Below, in pieces: positions 1-12,939 of a stretch of 64,000 nt of DNA. The notes beneath the pieces are model-generated. The model saw nothing but the letters and a program-made list of their open reading frames with translations. It did no database searches and was not told where the DNA came from. The position numbers and the translations under genes are program-made. Origin of the DNA: Polyangium sp. y55x31 (GTDB lineage Bacteria > Myxococcota_A > Polyangia > Polyangiales > Polyangiaceae); NCBI RefSeq assembly GCF_029946505.1, contig NZ_JARZHG010000054.1:1-64000 (forward strand), read 5' to 3'. The stretch's first letter is position 1. Each line of letters opens with the position of its first letter.

Positions 1-2733
<2,733 letters not shown>

Positions 2734-2767
2734 GCACGTTCCCGCGCCTTTTTCCCGCGGGCCAGGG

Positions 2768-2797
2768 TTTACGGCCGGCGCGCTCGTCGCCTAGACT
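2768..2797 (+). promoter_or_regulatory. Promoter for the 2836 lipoprotein gene
   Basis: TTTACG, an 18-base spacer and TAGACT lie in the short gap after the surface-protein gene. The predicted transcript start is about 30 bases upstream of the start codon. Consensus-based prediction only. Confidence 0.45.
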
Positions 2798-2835
2798 CGC
2801 GCGCCGGGGCGCTCGCGCGCCCGAGGGAGGTGTCC

Positions 2836-3429
2836 GTGTCCATTCGTTCGTTGTCTGCGATATCGCTCGCTTTGGTGATGCTCTGCTCCGCCGGGTGCAG
2901 CAAATCCGACTCGGCGTCCGGCGCCGAGGGGAAGGCCGCGCCGGGGCAGAAGGGCGCGGGTGAGAGCGCGGCGGCGCCGTCGGGCGGCGGGGACATGGAC
3001 GCGGCGAAGGCGCTACTCGAACAGTTCTTGAAGCCCGGCGTCGATCACGCGGCGCTCACGAAGCCGCTCGAACCGACGGCCGAGGATTACAAGGCCGTCT
3101 TCAAGGAAGAGGCCGCGGGCAAGCTCGAATCGCATTACAAGAAGATGTGGTCCGACCCGAACGCGGCCGTCAAGCCGAACGACGGACAAACCCAGCTCCT
3201 CCTGTTCTCGGCGACGACGGAGGAGATCGCGGCGGGCCAGGGCGACGGGCCGAATTTCCCCGGCGGATACAAGAAGGCCGTGGAGGCGATGAAGCCGGGC
3301 GTGCGCTGGTATCGCTTCAAGTTCGTCAAGCCCGGCGAGACGATCGGCATGGCGTTCGACGGGCTCACGTTCGTGAATGGCAAATGGCGCTTCTTCCCGA
3401 AGCCTTGGCGCGGACTCGAGGGATCGTGA
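2836..3429 (+). CDS. Small lipoprotein, unknown function
   Basis: A 197-residue protein with a short hydrophobic signal and lipobox LCSAGC (Cys about residue 21), then a Ser/Gly/Ala-rich linker and a compact C-terminal domain containing WYRFKFVKPGE and NGKWRFFPKPW. The GTG at 2836 is chosen because GAGGGAGG lies at good spacing upstream; GTG at 2830 is an alternative. The stop overlaps the next start (TGATG), so the two lipoprotein genes are probably co-translated. The fold is not recognised; the C-terminus resembles small ligand-binding lipoprotein domains only in general character. Likely membrane-anchored by lipidation. Confidence 0.8.
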   Translation: MSIRSLSAISLALVMLCSAGCSKSDSASGAEGKAAPGQKGAGESAAAPSGGGDMDAAKALLEQFLKPGVDHAALTKPLEPTAEDYKAVFKEEAAGKLESHYKKMWSDPNAAVKPNDGQTQLLLFSATTEEIAAGQGDGPNFPGGYKKAVEAMKPGVRWYRFKFVKPGETIGMAFDGLTFVNGKWRFFPKPWRGLEGS

Positions 3430-4082
3430 TGGGCACGGAGAGACACGTGATCAAAAAAGAATGGCTGTTCGTGTTCGGAGGGCTCTCGGCGGCGCTCTCC
3501 GGCTGCAGCGGCGGCGAGGGGGGCTCCGGGACGAACGAGCCGGCCGACGTTTGCGCGCCTTTCATGTCGGAGGCCTCCGCGGGCGAGGTCGAGATCGTCG
3601 TCCGGAACGACCGCTCCACGCCTGTTTACCTGCGCAGCGGTATGTGCGACGCGCAGTTCTCCCTCCAGCCGCTCGGGGAGCCTGCGGGGGCGACATCGGG
3701 AAGGGCCGAGCTCACGGTCCTCGACGTCACGTGTGACGACGGCCGAACGCTCGAACAGTTCCCGCTCGATTGCTTCGACTCGTCATTGCCTTCGATCGAG
3801 CCGGGCGCGACGGTGACATTTCCCTGGAAGGGCCTGCTCTACCAGCGCGTCGCCATGCCTGCGAGCTGTTACGAAAAGGCGGATCCCGCTGGGATCAAGC
3901 CCTCCGAGTGTTCCCAGGGCTTCGCCGTCGCGCCGGGCATGGTGGAGGCGACGGTGCCGCTCTTCGCGAACGCCATGGAGAACTGCGAGGGCGGCTGCCA
4001 GACCGGGCTCGATCCGTTCGAGGTCAAAGGGACGTTCAGCTACCCCGACGAGACGACCGTCACGATCTCCGTCTCGCCCTGA
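3429..4082 (+). CDS. Small lipoprotein, unknown function
   Basis: A 217-residue protein with a signal peptide and lipobox ALSGC (Cys26 from the ATG at 3429). The mature part has several cysteines (CAPF, MCDAQF, VTCDDG, CYEKADP, CSQGF, ENCEGGC), consistent with a disulphide-bonded secreted domain. The ATG overlaps the upstream stop and has AGGGA about five bases before it; GTG at 3447 with GGAGA upstream is also possible. It forms a two-gene unit with the preceding lipoprotein. Its stop is one base from the stop of the convergent di-iron protein gene. No family recognised. Confidence 0.8.
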   Translation: MGTERHVIKKEWLFVFGGLSAALSGCSGGEGGSGTNEPADVCAPFMSEASAGEVEIVVRNDRSTPVYLRSGMCDAQFSLQPLGEPAGATSGRAELTVLDVTCDDGRTLEQFPLDCFDSSLPSIEPGATVTFPWKGLLYQRVAMPASCYEKADPAGIKPSECSQGFAVAPGMVEATVPLFANAMENCEGGCQTGLDPFEVKGTFSYPDETTVTISVSP

Positions 4083-4083
4083 C

Positions 4084-5262
<1,179 letters not shown>

Positions 5263-5291
5263 GTCGTGTCTCCTCCGAAAACCGTTGCACC

Positions 5292-6062
5292 TCAAAGTGT
5301 CGCGAGGAAGTTCCTCGCCAGAGCGTCGTGGTAGCGGACCAGAAAGGCGTTGATGAGCGGCAACGCCCGCTCGACCATGGACGCGGCCTGCTCGGGCGAG
5401 AGCGAGGAGAGGCGCTCGGCGAGGAGCTTCGCCTCGCGGGTGAAGAGCGCGCCCATGGCCTCCTCGTACATCAGGATGTCGCGCGCCGAAAAACCGATCG
5501 ACTCGTCGAAGCCGATCCGCCGGAACTCGGCGAACGTCTCCAGGATCCACGTGTCGTCGCTCGCCACGACGAGACGCGCGCGGCCCGAGGCGTCGTGCTC
5601 CTCGGCGGCCGCGATGAGCCCGAGCTCGACCATGTCCTCGAGATCTTTCCGTGAAAGACCGAGCTTCTTGATGAGCTCGTTCGCGTCCGCGGTCGTGGGT
5701 TTGTCCGCGCGCGCGCCGAGCGTGGCGCTGAGGCGCGCCTTCACCTCGTGGACGAACCTGCGTTGCGCGGGGCTGAAGGCCTCGTCGCGCTCCTCGAGCA
5801 GGGCCTTGATCGCGCGCAGCGGGAGGAAGCGCTCGTGCTGGAGCTTGCGCACGAGGAGGATGCGGGCGAGGTGCGGCTCGCCGTAATAGGCCATGTTGCG
5901 GCCGGTCTTGTGGCCCTCCGGCACGAGGCCTTGCTGGATGTAGAAATGAATGACCTGCCGCGGCAGGCCCGTCCGCTCGCAGAGGTCCTTCATGCGATAC
6001 GGATAGGCCTCGCGGTCCACCGCGGGACGCGCGGGCTCCTTGCTCGCGATCGCGACGTCCAT
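5292..6062 (-). CDS. MerR-family transcriptional regulator
   Basis: A 256-residue protein. An N-terminal winged helix (about residues 20-95) has YRMKDLCERTGLPRQVIHFYIQQGLVP and a tyrosine-rich wing (MAYYGEPHLARI) typical of MerR proteins. Residues 95-256 form a long helical effector region, larger than in metal-sensing MerR proteins, with no metal-binding cysteine cluster. This suggests an organic ligand. The ATG overlaps the stop of the reductase gene (TGATG), indicating translational coupling. It most likely controls its own operon through the palindrome at 7380-7402 (inference). Confidence 0.88.
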   Translation of the reverse strand: MDVAIASKEPARPAVDREAYPYRMKDLCERTGLPRQVIHFYIQQGLVPEGHKTGRNMAYYGEPHLARILLVRKLQHERFLPLRAIKALLEERDEAFSPAQRRFVHEVKARLSATLGARADKPTTADANELIKKLGLSRKDLEDMVELGLIAAAEEHDASGRARLVVASDDTWILETFAEFRRIGFDESIGFSARDILMYEEAMGALFTREAKLLAERLSSLSPEQAASMVERALPLINAFLVRYHDALARNFLATL

Positions 6063-7351
6063 CACGGGACTTCCACCGTGCACGGCGCTGCCGCGTGGGA
6101 CACGCACGCGAGGACGAACCCCTGGCTCCGTTCCTCCTCGTGCAGGCAATTCGGCTCTTCGCTCGTCACGTTCCCCGAGAGGAGCTTCACCTTGCACACG
6201 CCGCACCCGCCCATCGTACACGAGAAAGGCATGGGCAGGGACGCGCCGAGGCCCGCTTCGAGCAGGGTTTGTCCGGGAGCCGCGGAGACGATCTTCGTGC
6301 GGCCGCGCAGGCGGATCTCGACCAGGGCAGAGGCCTTGGGCAGCTCGGGCGTCGTGCGACGCGCGGGCGCGGAGAATCGTTCTTCGTGGATGCGCGCGGG
6401 CTCGACGCCGCGGGCGAGGAGGGCCTCGCGCGCCGCGATCATCATCGGCTCGGGGCCGCAGACGTAATATTCGGCGGCGTCCGCGTCGAGGCCCGAGGAC
6501 GCGGCGATCGCGTCGAGCTCGCGCGTGACGTTGTCGTGATCGAGCAGGCCGGTGCGTCCGGTGAAACCCTCGGGTGGATCGGAGAGCACGTGGCGGAGCG
6601 TGAAGCGGTCCGCGTGGTCTCGAGCGAGGGATTCGAGCGATTCGCGGAAGATGACGTCGGCCTCGCCGCGGTTTCCGTACACGAGCGAGACGCGGCTTTC
6701 GGGCTCGCGGGCGAGCGTGGTCCGCGTGATCGAGGCGAGCGGGGTGATGCCGCTGCCGCCCGCGATGAGCACGAGATGCCTTCGCGCGGCGGGGTCCGGC
6801 GTCACGATGAAGTTGCCCGAGGGGCCGAGCACGTCGAGGACGTCGCCCTCCGCAACGCGCTCGTTCAGGTGGTTCGAGGCGCGCCCGCCGGGCATTCGTT
6901 TGATGGTGATCGTCACCTCGGCGGCGGCGCCGTCCTCGTCGGGCAGGCTCGAGATCGAATAGGCGCGACGGAGCACCTCGCCGCTCGCGAGCGTGACGAG
7001 CACGGTGAAGAACTGGCCCGGCACGAACGTGATGCGGCGGCCTTCGGGATCGGTGAGCGTGAGCGAGACGGCGTCCTTGGTCTCGCGCACGACGCGGGTG
7101 ACGCGGAGCCTGCGCGGCGTGATGCCGGGGCTTGGCTCGGGCGTGACGGCGATGAGGTGCCGGGCGAGCGGCTCGCGGACCGAGTAGGGCGCGGGGCGCG
7201 CGCCGGTGAAGTCGTTCAAGACCGTGCGCACGTCGCGCACCAGCGCTTCGAGCCGGACGACGATCGTGGCGGGCAGGAGCGCCGCGGGCCCGCTGCCTCT
7301 TCGCGCCTCGTTCGCCCTCTCGCCGCCGCTCTGGGCCTTGTCGAGCTCCAT
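6062..7351 (-). CDS. Flavin / 2Fe-2S ferredoxin reductase (PaaE/KshB-like)
   Basis: A 429-residue electron-transfer protein. After an N-terminal extension of about 80 residues come a FAD-binding barrel (RAYSISSLP), an NAD(P)-binding domain (IAGGSGITPL, YYVCGPEPMM) and a C-terminal plant-type ferredoxin domain with cluster cysteines C378, C383, C386 and C416 (C-x4-C-x2-C-x29-C). The domain order FNR then ferredoxin is that of PaaE and 3-ketosteroid hydroxylase reductases. It should pass electrons from NAD(P)H to an oxygenase, most simply the ferritin-like protein of the same operon. It is the first gene of the operon, with its ATG six bases after the predicted -10 box. Confidence 0.9.
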   Translation of the reverse strand: MELDKAQSGGERANEARRGSGPAALLPATIVVRLEALVRDVRTVLNDFTGARPAPYSVREPLARHLIAVTPEPSPGITPRRLRVTRVVRETKDAVSLTLTDPEGRRITFVPGQFFTVLVTLASGEVLRRAYSISSLPDEDGAAAEVTITIKRMPGGRASNHLNERVAEGDVLDVLGPSGNFIVTPDPAARRHLVLIAGGSGITPLASITRTTLAREPESRVSLVYGNRGEADVIFRESLESLARDHADRFTLRHVLSDPPEGFTGRTGLLDHDNVTRELDAIAASSGLDADAAEYYVCGPEPMMIAAREALLARGVEPARIHEERFSAPARRTTPELPKASALVEIRLRGRTKIVSAAPGQTLLEAGLGASLPMPFSCTMGGCGVCKVKLLSGNVTSEEPNCLHEEERSQGFVLACVSHAAAPCTVEVP

Positions 7352-7357
7352 GGCTCG

Positions 7358-7387
7358 CTTCTACCCGTCGGGTCTGCCAAGTGTCAA
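7358..7387 (-). promoter_or_regulatory. Promoter of the reductase-merR-di-iron operon
   Basis: On the minus strand: TTGACA (7387-7382), an 18-base spacer and TAGAAG (7363-7358), then six bases and the ATG at 7351. The perfect -35 box lies inside the palindrome at 7380-7402. The spacing predicts a leaderless transcript. Confidence 0.6.
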
Positions 7388-7402
7388 GTGTCACTTGACA
7401 CT
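7380..7402. promoter_or_regulatory. Perfect 23-bp palindrome, probable operator
   Basis: Two 11-base arms AGTGTCAAGTG / CACTTGACACT are separated by one base. The element overlaps the -35 box of the leftward operon. Each arm itself contains related AGTG/CACT steps. It is the best candidate binding site for the operon's MerR protein, although a MerR site usually lies between -35 and -10, so a separate repressor is possible. Confidence 0.65.
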
Positions 7403-7553
7403 ACGCGCTGGCGGCGGCGCTTCCGGGGCGGCCGTCGTGGGGGAGGCCGCCGCCGTCGTCGTCCGCGGGGGTTGCAGCTATCGGGTGTCCGAGACGAGGC
7501 ACGAAATCGACGAGGCGACGATAAGTACGGAAAAGACCAGCGATAGATGCTTC

Positions 7554-8414
7554 ATGTTCGTACCATCGGCGCTGGTTCGTCGGCGGGACGAGTTGTCATC
7601 CAGCCTGCACCATGCTTTCCTCGATACCGTGAGCTACCTGTTCGTCGCGTACCTGTACGACAAACGTCGCTGCTCGGCGAAAACCATCGCGGATCCGTGG
7701 GCCGACGCGGAGCCGGGTTTCGCGGGCGAGAGCCTCGTGCGTGTCGCCGTGAGCCCGCGCGTCGAGGCGGTGTTCTACATCCCCGGAAATTTCCGGCTCA
7801 AATCGCAGGCATTCTCGTTCGGCTGCGAGGTGTTCCTGGTGGACGACTGGGCCGCGGCGCCGGCCGACGCGCTCCGGAGGGCAGGCGCGCGCGATTGGCA
7901 ATACGTGGCGTGGGCGTCGTCGGACATGAACGACTACGACGTGGCCATGCGTTTTACGCCCGACGGATTCGACGGCCGCGCGATGATCGACGGGGAGGGC
8001 GAGCGCGTCGCGATCGACAAGGGGCTCGTCCAGACGTACGAAAAAAAGACGATCGCGGCCTCGCCGCAGGAGCTCGGGTTCGGGACCGAGGGCAACGCGG
8101 CGTTCGACGAGGAGGCGTTCGAGCGTGCGCTCGTGGAGCGTGAAGAGCCTTTCCGTCCTGGGCTTCTGGTGCACGATACGCTCGGCGTGACGCGCGGAAA
8201 GGTGATCGACGCGCTCCACAACGTGGCCGATGGTCAAGGCGAGGTGCTGTGGCCCAAAGGCGGGCCGCTGGATACGCAGGCTCTTCGCCGCGCGATCACG
8301 GAAGCCGAGGATCCGATCGTGCCCGCGCTGCCGCTCTGGGAGCATCTGCGCGTCGAGACGAAGAAGCCCGAGAGCGGGCAGAGGAGAAAAAGGGCGAGGA
8401 TGAAGGCAGGTTGA
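7554..8414 (+). CDS. Hypothetical protein
   Basis: A 286-residue protein without signal peptide or obvious transmembrane segment, with an acidic central part and a basic C-terminus (RRKRARMK). Notable motifs are SYLFVAYLYDKRRC, FSFGCEVFLVDDW and WQYVAWASSDMNDYD. No family recognised. The start is uncertain: ATG 7554 has no Shine-Dalgarno, and an in-frame GTG at 7629 is an alternative. The stop is one base from the stop of the convergent peptidase gene. Confidence 0.6.
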   Translation: MFVPSALVRRRDELSSSLHHAFLDTVSYLFVAYLYDKRRCSAKTIADPWADAEPGFAGESLVRVAVSPRVEAVFYIPGNFRLKSQAFSFGCEVFLVDDWAAAPADALRRAGARDWQYVAWASSDMNDYDVAMRFTPDGFDGRAMIDGEGERVAIDKGLVQTYEKKTIAASPQELGFGTEGNAAFDEEAFERALVEREEPFRPGLLVHDTLGVTRGKVIDALHNVADGQGEVLWPKGGPLDTQALRRAITEAEDPIVPALPLWEHLRVETKKPESGQRRKRARMKAG

Positions 8415-8415
8415 T

Positions 8416-10788
8416 TCAGGGGCCCGCGCCGAAGCGGCGCTCGACGGCGACGAACGTCGAGCCGGCGATCCGGAAGGGCATCGGCATCAGGTCCGCGGGC
8501 ATCGGCGCGCGGAGGAGCTGCTCGGGCAAGGCATAGGTCCGATCGACCACGCGCACCGATACGGGCGCGCCGGGCGTAATGTCGATGGACCACTCGATGC
8601 CCTCCGCGGGCAAACCCTGGAAGGTGAAACCCCAAGGCTCGTCGGTCGTCGGGCGAAATTCGCTCGGCTCGTCCACGCGGCGCCCGTCGATCGTGCCGCC
8701 GCGAATGGGCGCCTCGGAGGTGACGGAGACGAGGACGAACGGCGCGCTCCGGCCCGAGCGAAGACGAAAGCGGAGGGTGCGGATCCCGTCGTGAAGGGTG
8801 TCGCCGAGGGATTCGAGCTGGGGAGGCAGGACGTCGAGCGGCGGCGCCTCGGCCTCGTGCCTGAGCGTGCCCTGGCCGTGGAATGAAAATCGCGGGGCGC
8901 GGCGCGTGGCTTCCGGGATGTGCAAGGCCGTCCAGGGAGCCGGCTTTTGATCGGTCGTCGTCCAGGCGGCTTCACGTCGATCGGCGTCGAGAGCATATGC
9001 GAGGCATGCAGGGCGGGGCTGCGCCGGCGAGAATGGGTTCGTCGCGACGGCCAGGCCGAGCAGGACCACGCAAACGCCGGTGAGGCCGAGCGCGGGTTTT
9101 CGAGAGGCGCCCGCGCCGAGGACTTCGAAGAGCGGGGCGATGAGGCCTGCGAGGAGCACGACGACGGCGACCGCCGGCGCGGCGCGGGGCAACCCGAGGG
9201 CGATGAAGAGGAGGTAAGGGACCGGGACGACGAGGACGAGCGCGGGAAGCGCGGAAAGCAGGAGCCAGAGGCCGCTCGACGGCGATTGCGGAGAAGGGCG
9301 CCTTTGCCAGACGAGCAAGCCCGCGAGGGACGCGGCGAGCGGGAGGGCAAAAAGAAAACTCGCGCCCGGGAGGAGCGCGGCCGTCGCGAGGGCGAGGAGG
9401 AGCCAGGCCGCGGCCGCGCCGAGCGCGAGCTCGAATGGGGAGAGGCGTGCCCGGAAAAACCGATAGGCGGCGGCATACACGGTGGCGCCGAGCAGGGCGA
9501 AGGCGATACGCGCGAGGCCGGGATCGAAGGGATCTCCGCGGAAAACGCCCCACGCGGGCGCGAGGGCGCGCAGCGCGGCGACGATCCCGACCGTGAGCGC
9601 GGCCGCGACCACGAGCGAGCCAAGAAGCGCGCCGAGCCCGGCGAGCACACGCGCGGGGCGCGCTTGCCCGCGCCGGATCGCGAAAACGAGCGCGAGGACG
9701 AACAGCGCCGCGGGGATCATCGCAATCGGCAGCGCCCATGCGCGGCCGTACACGACGAGGCCGAGGCCTGGGACGTCGAAATAGACGACCGGCTCGGCCC
9801 CGAGGGTCGTGAGATCGATGTCGCCGAAGCGTCGCGCGAGGGCGAGCGCGAGCGTCCCCGCGTGCGCGAGGGTCCGCCGGTCGAGGTGCGCCGGGTCGTC
9901 GACGGGCGCGTGGTAATGGGTAGCGCCGTCGGCAAACGCGAAATTCATCCCGAGCACGCGGGCCTCTCGGAAGGGAAAAAAATCGGTCTGGTGGCCGAGG
10001 CGGCGCGAGATCTCGGGGAAGAGCGACGACGCGACGGGATCCGGAACGGCGTCCGCGAAATGCCGCACGAGCGCGCCGGCGCCGGCGCTCGTCTCGATGA
10101 GCCCGACGGGGCCGCGCGTGCCACGCGCGTCGAAATTCAGCACGAGGCCGATGTCGCGGAACGACGGGTGTTCCTGGACGAATACGTTCCCGCCGAGGAC
10201 GCCGGCTTCCTCGGCGTCCGTGAACAGGAAGATCACGTCGTTGCGGAGCGCCGGGCCCTCGCGGAGGGCGCGGGCCGTCTCCAGCAGGACGGCGACGCCG
10301 CTCGCGTCGTCGGCCGCGCCGGGGGCATTGGGCACGGAATCGTAATGGGCGACGAGCGCGAGGGCCGGGCCCCGCTCGCGCCCGGGCAAACGCGCGACGA
10401 GGTTTTCCACGCGGGCGACGTCGTACGGCACGCCCCAGTGTGTGCCGAGCGCCGTGGCGCGCTGGATCTCCACCGAAATGCCGAGGCGCGCGAGCTCGCC
10501 GCGGATGAAATCCCGCGCGTCGTCGTGGCCCGAGGTGCCCGGAGGTCGCGGAGATGCGGCGAGGCGCGTGACGTGGGCCGCGGCGCGATCGACGGAAAAC
10601 CCTTGCGGCGACGCGCTCGGCGGTGGGTCTTTCGGGACGAACCCCCGGATGCGGAGGGCGACGATCACGAGGAGGGCGAGGAGGAGCGCGGCGCGCAGGG
10701 CCATCGGGGGCACGCGGAGGGCAGGCGTGGCCTCCTCGCGTCCGGGCCGAGGGCAGGCTTCCGGGCGCTTTTCCGGCTTGTTCGTCAT
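8416..10788 (-). CDS. Membrane-bound M28-family aminopeptidase
   Basis: A 790-residue protein. One N-terminal membrane helix (about residues 30-46) precedes an M28 zinc peptidase domain: H148 and D150 (VAHYDS), D160 (GAADDASG), E193-E194 (TDAEEAG), D220 (NFDARGT) and a late His in THYHAP. All expected metal and catalytic positions are present. The second half (about residues 350-600) has repeated hydrophobic helices and the C-terminus is a soluble beta-rich domain, resembling the ERMP1/Fxna-type M28 layout. It should cleave N-terminal residues outside the cytoplasm. With the next-door CocE-like hydrolase and OPT transporter it could form a peptide-scavenging neighbourhood. TAGCCT lies six bases before the ATG. 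Confidence 0.88.
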   Translation of the reverse strand: MTNKPEKRPEACPRPGREEATPALRVPPMALRAALLLALLVIVALRIRGFVPKDPPPSASPQGFSVDRAAAHVTRLAASPRPPGTSGHDDARDFIRGELARLGISVEIQRATALGTHWGVPYDVARVENLVARLPGRERGPALALVAHYDSVPNAPGAADDASGVAVLLETARALREGPALRNDVIFLFTDAEEAGVLGGNVFVQEHPSFRDIGLVLNFDARGTRGPVGLIETSAGAGALVRHFADAVPDPVASSLFPEISRRLGHQTDFFPFREARVLGMNFAFADGATHYHAPVDDPAHLDRRTLAHAGTLALALARRFGDIDLTTLGAEPVVYFDVPGLGLVVYGRAWALPIAMIPAALFVLALVFAIRRGQARPARVLAGLGALLGSLVVAAALTVGIVAALRALAPAWGVFRGDPFDPGLARIAFALLGATVYAAAYRFFRARLSPFELALGAAAAWLLLALATAALLPGASFLFALPLAASLAGLLVWQRRPSPQSPSSGLWLLLSALPALVLVVPVPYLLFIALGLPRAAPAVAVVVLLAGLIAPLFEVLGAGASRKPALGLTGVCVVLLGLAVATNPFSPAQPRPACLAYALDADRREAAWTTTDQKPAPWTALHIPEATRRAPRFSFHGQGTLRHEAEAPPLDVLPPQLESLGDTLHDGIRTLRFRLRSGRSAPFVLVSVTSEAPIRGGTIDGRRVDEPSEFRPTTDEPWGFTFQGLPAEGIEWSIDITPGAPVSVRVVDRTYALPEQLLRAPMPADLMPMPFRIAGSTFVAVERRFGAGP

Positions 10789-10837
10789 GTCCCGAGGCTA
10801 CCACTGCCGCGGCACGAGGCACGTCGATTGAATTTTG

Positions 10838-10867
10838 GTCACAACGGCCCGGGCTGGCGTCTATCCT
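10838..10867 (+). promoter_or_regulatory. Promoter for the CocE/NonD hydrolase gene
   Basis: GTCACA, an 18-base spacer and TATCCT, followed by a short leader with a strong AGGAGG (10887-10892). Consensus-based prediction. Confidence 0.4.
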
Positions 10868-10899
10868 GTGCGCCCCCGGCGCCCCCAGGAGGTTCGTTC

Positions 10900-12888
10900 G
10901 TGTCCGCTCGTGTTCTTCTCGCCCGCACGTCCCCGCTCGTCCTCGCGATCCTCGCCTTGCCCGCGTGTCGGGTCGAAGAGAAGGCCGCCCCGACGCCGCC
11001 GCCGCTCGCCGCGCCCGCCGCCGCGCCCGCGCCTTCGAGCGAGGGCGAGGCGCGGGACGCGCGCGCGGAGTTCATCCGGTCGCGCTACACGAAATACGAG
11101 TATCGCATTCCCATGCGCGACGGCGTTCGGCTCTTCACGGCGGTGTACGTACCGAACGACGCCAGCCCATCACGGAAGTATCCGTTCCTCATGATGCGCA
11201 CGCCCTACTCCGTGGGGCCGTACGGGGCCGATCGGTATCGCAGGCGTTTTCTCACGGAGGCCTTCGAGAAGGAGGGCTTCATCTTCGTGCATCAGGACGT
11301 GCGCGGCCGCTACATGTCCGAGGGCGAGTTCGTGAACGTGCGCCCGCACCTCGACAAGAAGGGGCCGAAGGACATCGACGAGAGCACGGATACGTACGAC
11401 ACGCTCGAGTGGTTGACGAAAAACGTGGCCGGGAACAATGGGCGCGCGGGCATGCTCGGGGTGTCGTATCCGGGGTTTTATTCGTCGGCGGGCGCGATCG
11501 ACTCGCACCCGTCCTTGAAGGCGATCTCGCCGCAGGCGCCGATCGGGGACTGGTTCCGCGGCGACGACATGCACCGGCACGGCGCCTTCAATTTGCAGCT
11601 CGCGTTCCATTTCTTCGGCTCGTTCGACAAACCGCGGCCGAAGCCCACGGAGGACAGCGAGGACGACTGGGAGGGGGTCGACTACGGGACGCCGGACGCG
11701 TATCGGTTTTTCCTCTCCGCGGGGCCCTTGTCCGAGGCCGAGGCGAAGCATTTCAAGGGCGAGCGCCCGTTCTTCCGCGACATCGTGGCGCACCCGAACT
11801 ACGACGCGTTCTGGCAAGCCCGGAACATCCTGCCCCACCTGCGCAACATCAAGGCCGCCGTGCTCGTCGTGGGAGGGTTTTACGATACCGAGGATCTCTA
11901 TGGCCCGCTCGCCACGTACCGCGCGATCGAGGCGCAAAACCCGGGCGCGAAGAATTCGCTCGTGATGGGGCCGTGGAAACACGGAGGCTGGAACCACGGG
12001 CCCGGGGACAAGCTCGGCGACGCGGAGTTCGGGTTCGCGACGTCGACCGTGCTCCAGGATCTCGAGCTCGCGTTCTTCAAGCATCACCTGAAGGACGGGC
12101 CGGACCCGGAGCTCGCCGAGGCGCTGGTCTTCGAGGCGGGCGCCAATCGCTTCCGGCGCCTCGACGCCTGGCCCCCGCGCGAGGCGAAGAAGGGGCGGCT
12201 TTATCTGCAAGGGAGCGGCGCGCTGTCGTTCGAGCCGCCGAAGAACGCGGAGGCCGAGAGCGACGAATACCTGAGCGACCCGGACAAACCAGTGCCGTAC
12301 ACGCAGGAGATGGCGAATGGCTGGTCGTCGAGCTACATGGCCGAGGATCAGCGGTTCGCGTCGCGCAGGCCCGACGTGCTCGAATATCGCTCGGAGCCGC
12401 TCGAGCAGGACGTCACGCTCGCGGGTCCGCTCGAAGCCGAGCTGTGGGTGAGCACGACGGGCTCCGACGCGGACTGGGTGGTGAAGCTCATCGACGAGAA
12501 CCCCGGAAAGATGCCGGGGTTCAAGAAGGAAGACCGGTGGGACGGCAAGAAGGACCGCGGCGGCCAGCAGACCCTCGTGCGCGGCGAGCCGTTCCGCGGC
12601 CGGTTCCGCGAGAGCTACGAGGCGCCGAAGCCGTTCGTCCCGGGCGAGCCGACGAAGGTGAAGTTCGCGGTGAACGACGTGTTCCACACCTTCAAACGCG
12701 GGCACCGGATCGTGATCCAGGTGCAATCGACCTGGTTCCCGTTCATCGATCGAAACCCGCAGAAATTCGTGCCGAACATCTTCGAGGCCAAGCCGGGTGA
12801 TTACACGAAGGCGACGCACCGCGTGTATCGCTCCCAGGCGATGCCGAGCGCGCTGGAAGTGACGATCCTCCCGGCGCTGGACGAGTAG
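10900..12888 (+). CDS. CocE/NonD-family hydrolase (X-Pro dipeptidyl-peptidase-like), lipoprotein
   Basis: A 662-residue protein with signal and lipobox LPAC (Cys23), then a proline/alanine linker. The alpha/beta hydrolase domain starts near residue 65 (RIPMRDGVRL) and has the nucleophile S189 in GVSYPGF, an Asp in GGFYDTEDLYG and a His in the WKHGGWNHG region. A C-terminal jelly-roll domain (about residues 480-662) is typical of X-Pro dipeptidyl-peptidase/CocE proteins. Substrates may be proline-containing dipeptides, acyl peptides or esters; sequence alone cannot decide. GTG 10900 is chosen because AGGAGG lies seven bases upstream; the long upstream open frame is a shadow of the peptidase gene. 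The oligopeptide transporter follows 51 bases downstream. Confidence 0.9.
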   Translation: MSARVLLARTSPLVLAILALPACRVEEKAAPTPPPLAAPAAAPAPSSEGEARDARAEFIRSRYTKYEYRIPMRDGVRLFTAVYVPNDASPSRKYPFLMMRTPYSVGPYGADRYRRRFLTEAFEKEGFIFVHQDVRGRYMSEGEFVNVRPHLDKKGPKDIDESTDTYDTLEWLTKNVAGNNGRAGMLGVSYPGFYSSAGAIDSHPSLKAISPQAPIGDWFRGDDMHRHGAFNLQLAFHFFGSFDKPRPKPTEDSEDDWEGVDYGTPDAYRFFLSAGPLSEAEAKHFKGERPFFRDIVAHPNYDAFWQARNILPHLRNIKAAVLVVGGFYDTEDLYGPLATYRAIEAQNPGAKNSLVMGPWKHGGWNHGPGDKLGDAEFGFATSTVLQDLELAFFKHHLKDGPDPELAEALVFEAGANRFRRLDAWPPREAKKGRLYLQGSGALSFEPPKNAEAESDEYLSDPDKPVPYTQEMANGWSSSYMAEDQRFASRRPDVLEYRSEPLEQDVTLAGPLEAELWVSTTGSDADWVVKLIDENPGKMPGFKKEDRWDGKKDRGGQQTLVRGEPFRGRFRESYEAPKPFVPGEPTKVKFAVNDVFHTFKRGHRIVIQVQSTWFPFIDRNPQKFVPNIFEAKPGDYTKATHRVYRSQAMPSALEVTILPALDE

Positions 12889-12939
12889 GTTTTTCTTCGC
12901 ACCTCGAACGATCTCCGGTACGCTCGCGCCGAACCCGCG

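Noticed and set aside
2741-2761. Intrinsic terminator after the surface protein (CCCGCG / CGCGGG with T-rich loop)
   Set aside because: The T-run is in the loop and not after the stem; the stem is only six base pairs.
6062-7394. MerR and reductase as one 700-residue fusion
   Set aside because: The long frame runs through the reductase gene in the wrong frame; each protein has its own start, and the TGATG overlap separates them.
8920-10899. Upstream extension of the CocE/NonD hydrolase frame to 1322 residues
   Set aside because: The extension is antisense to the M28 peptidase. A strong AGGAGG, GTG and lipoprotein signal mark the true start at 10900.
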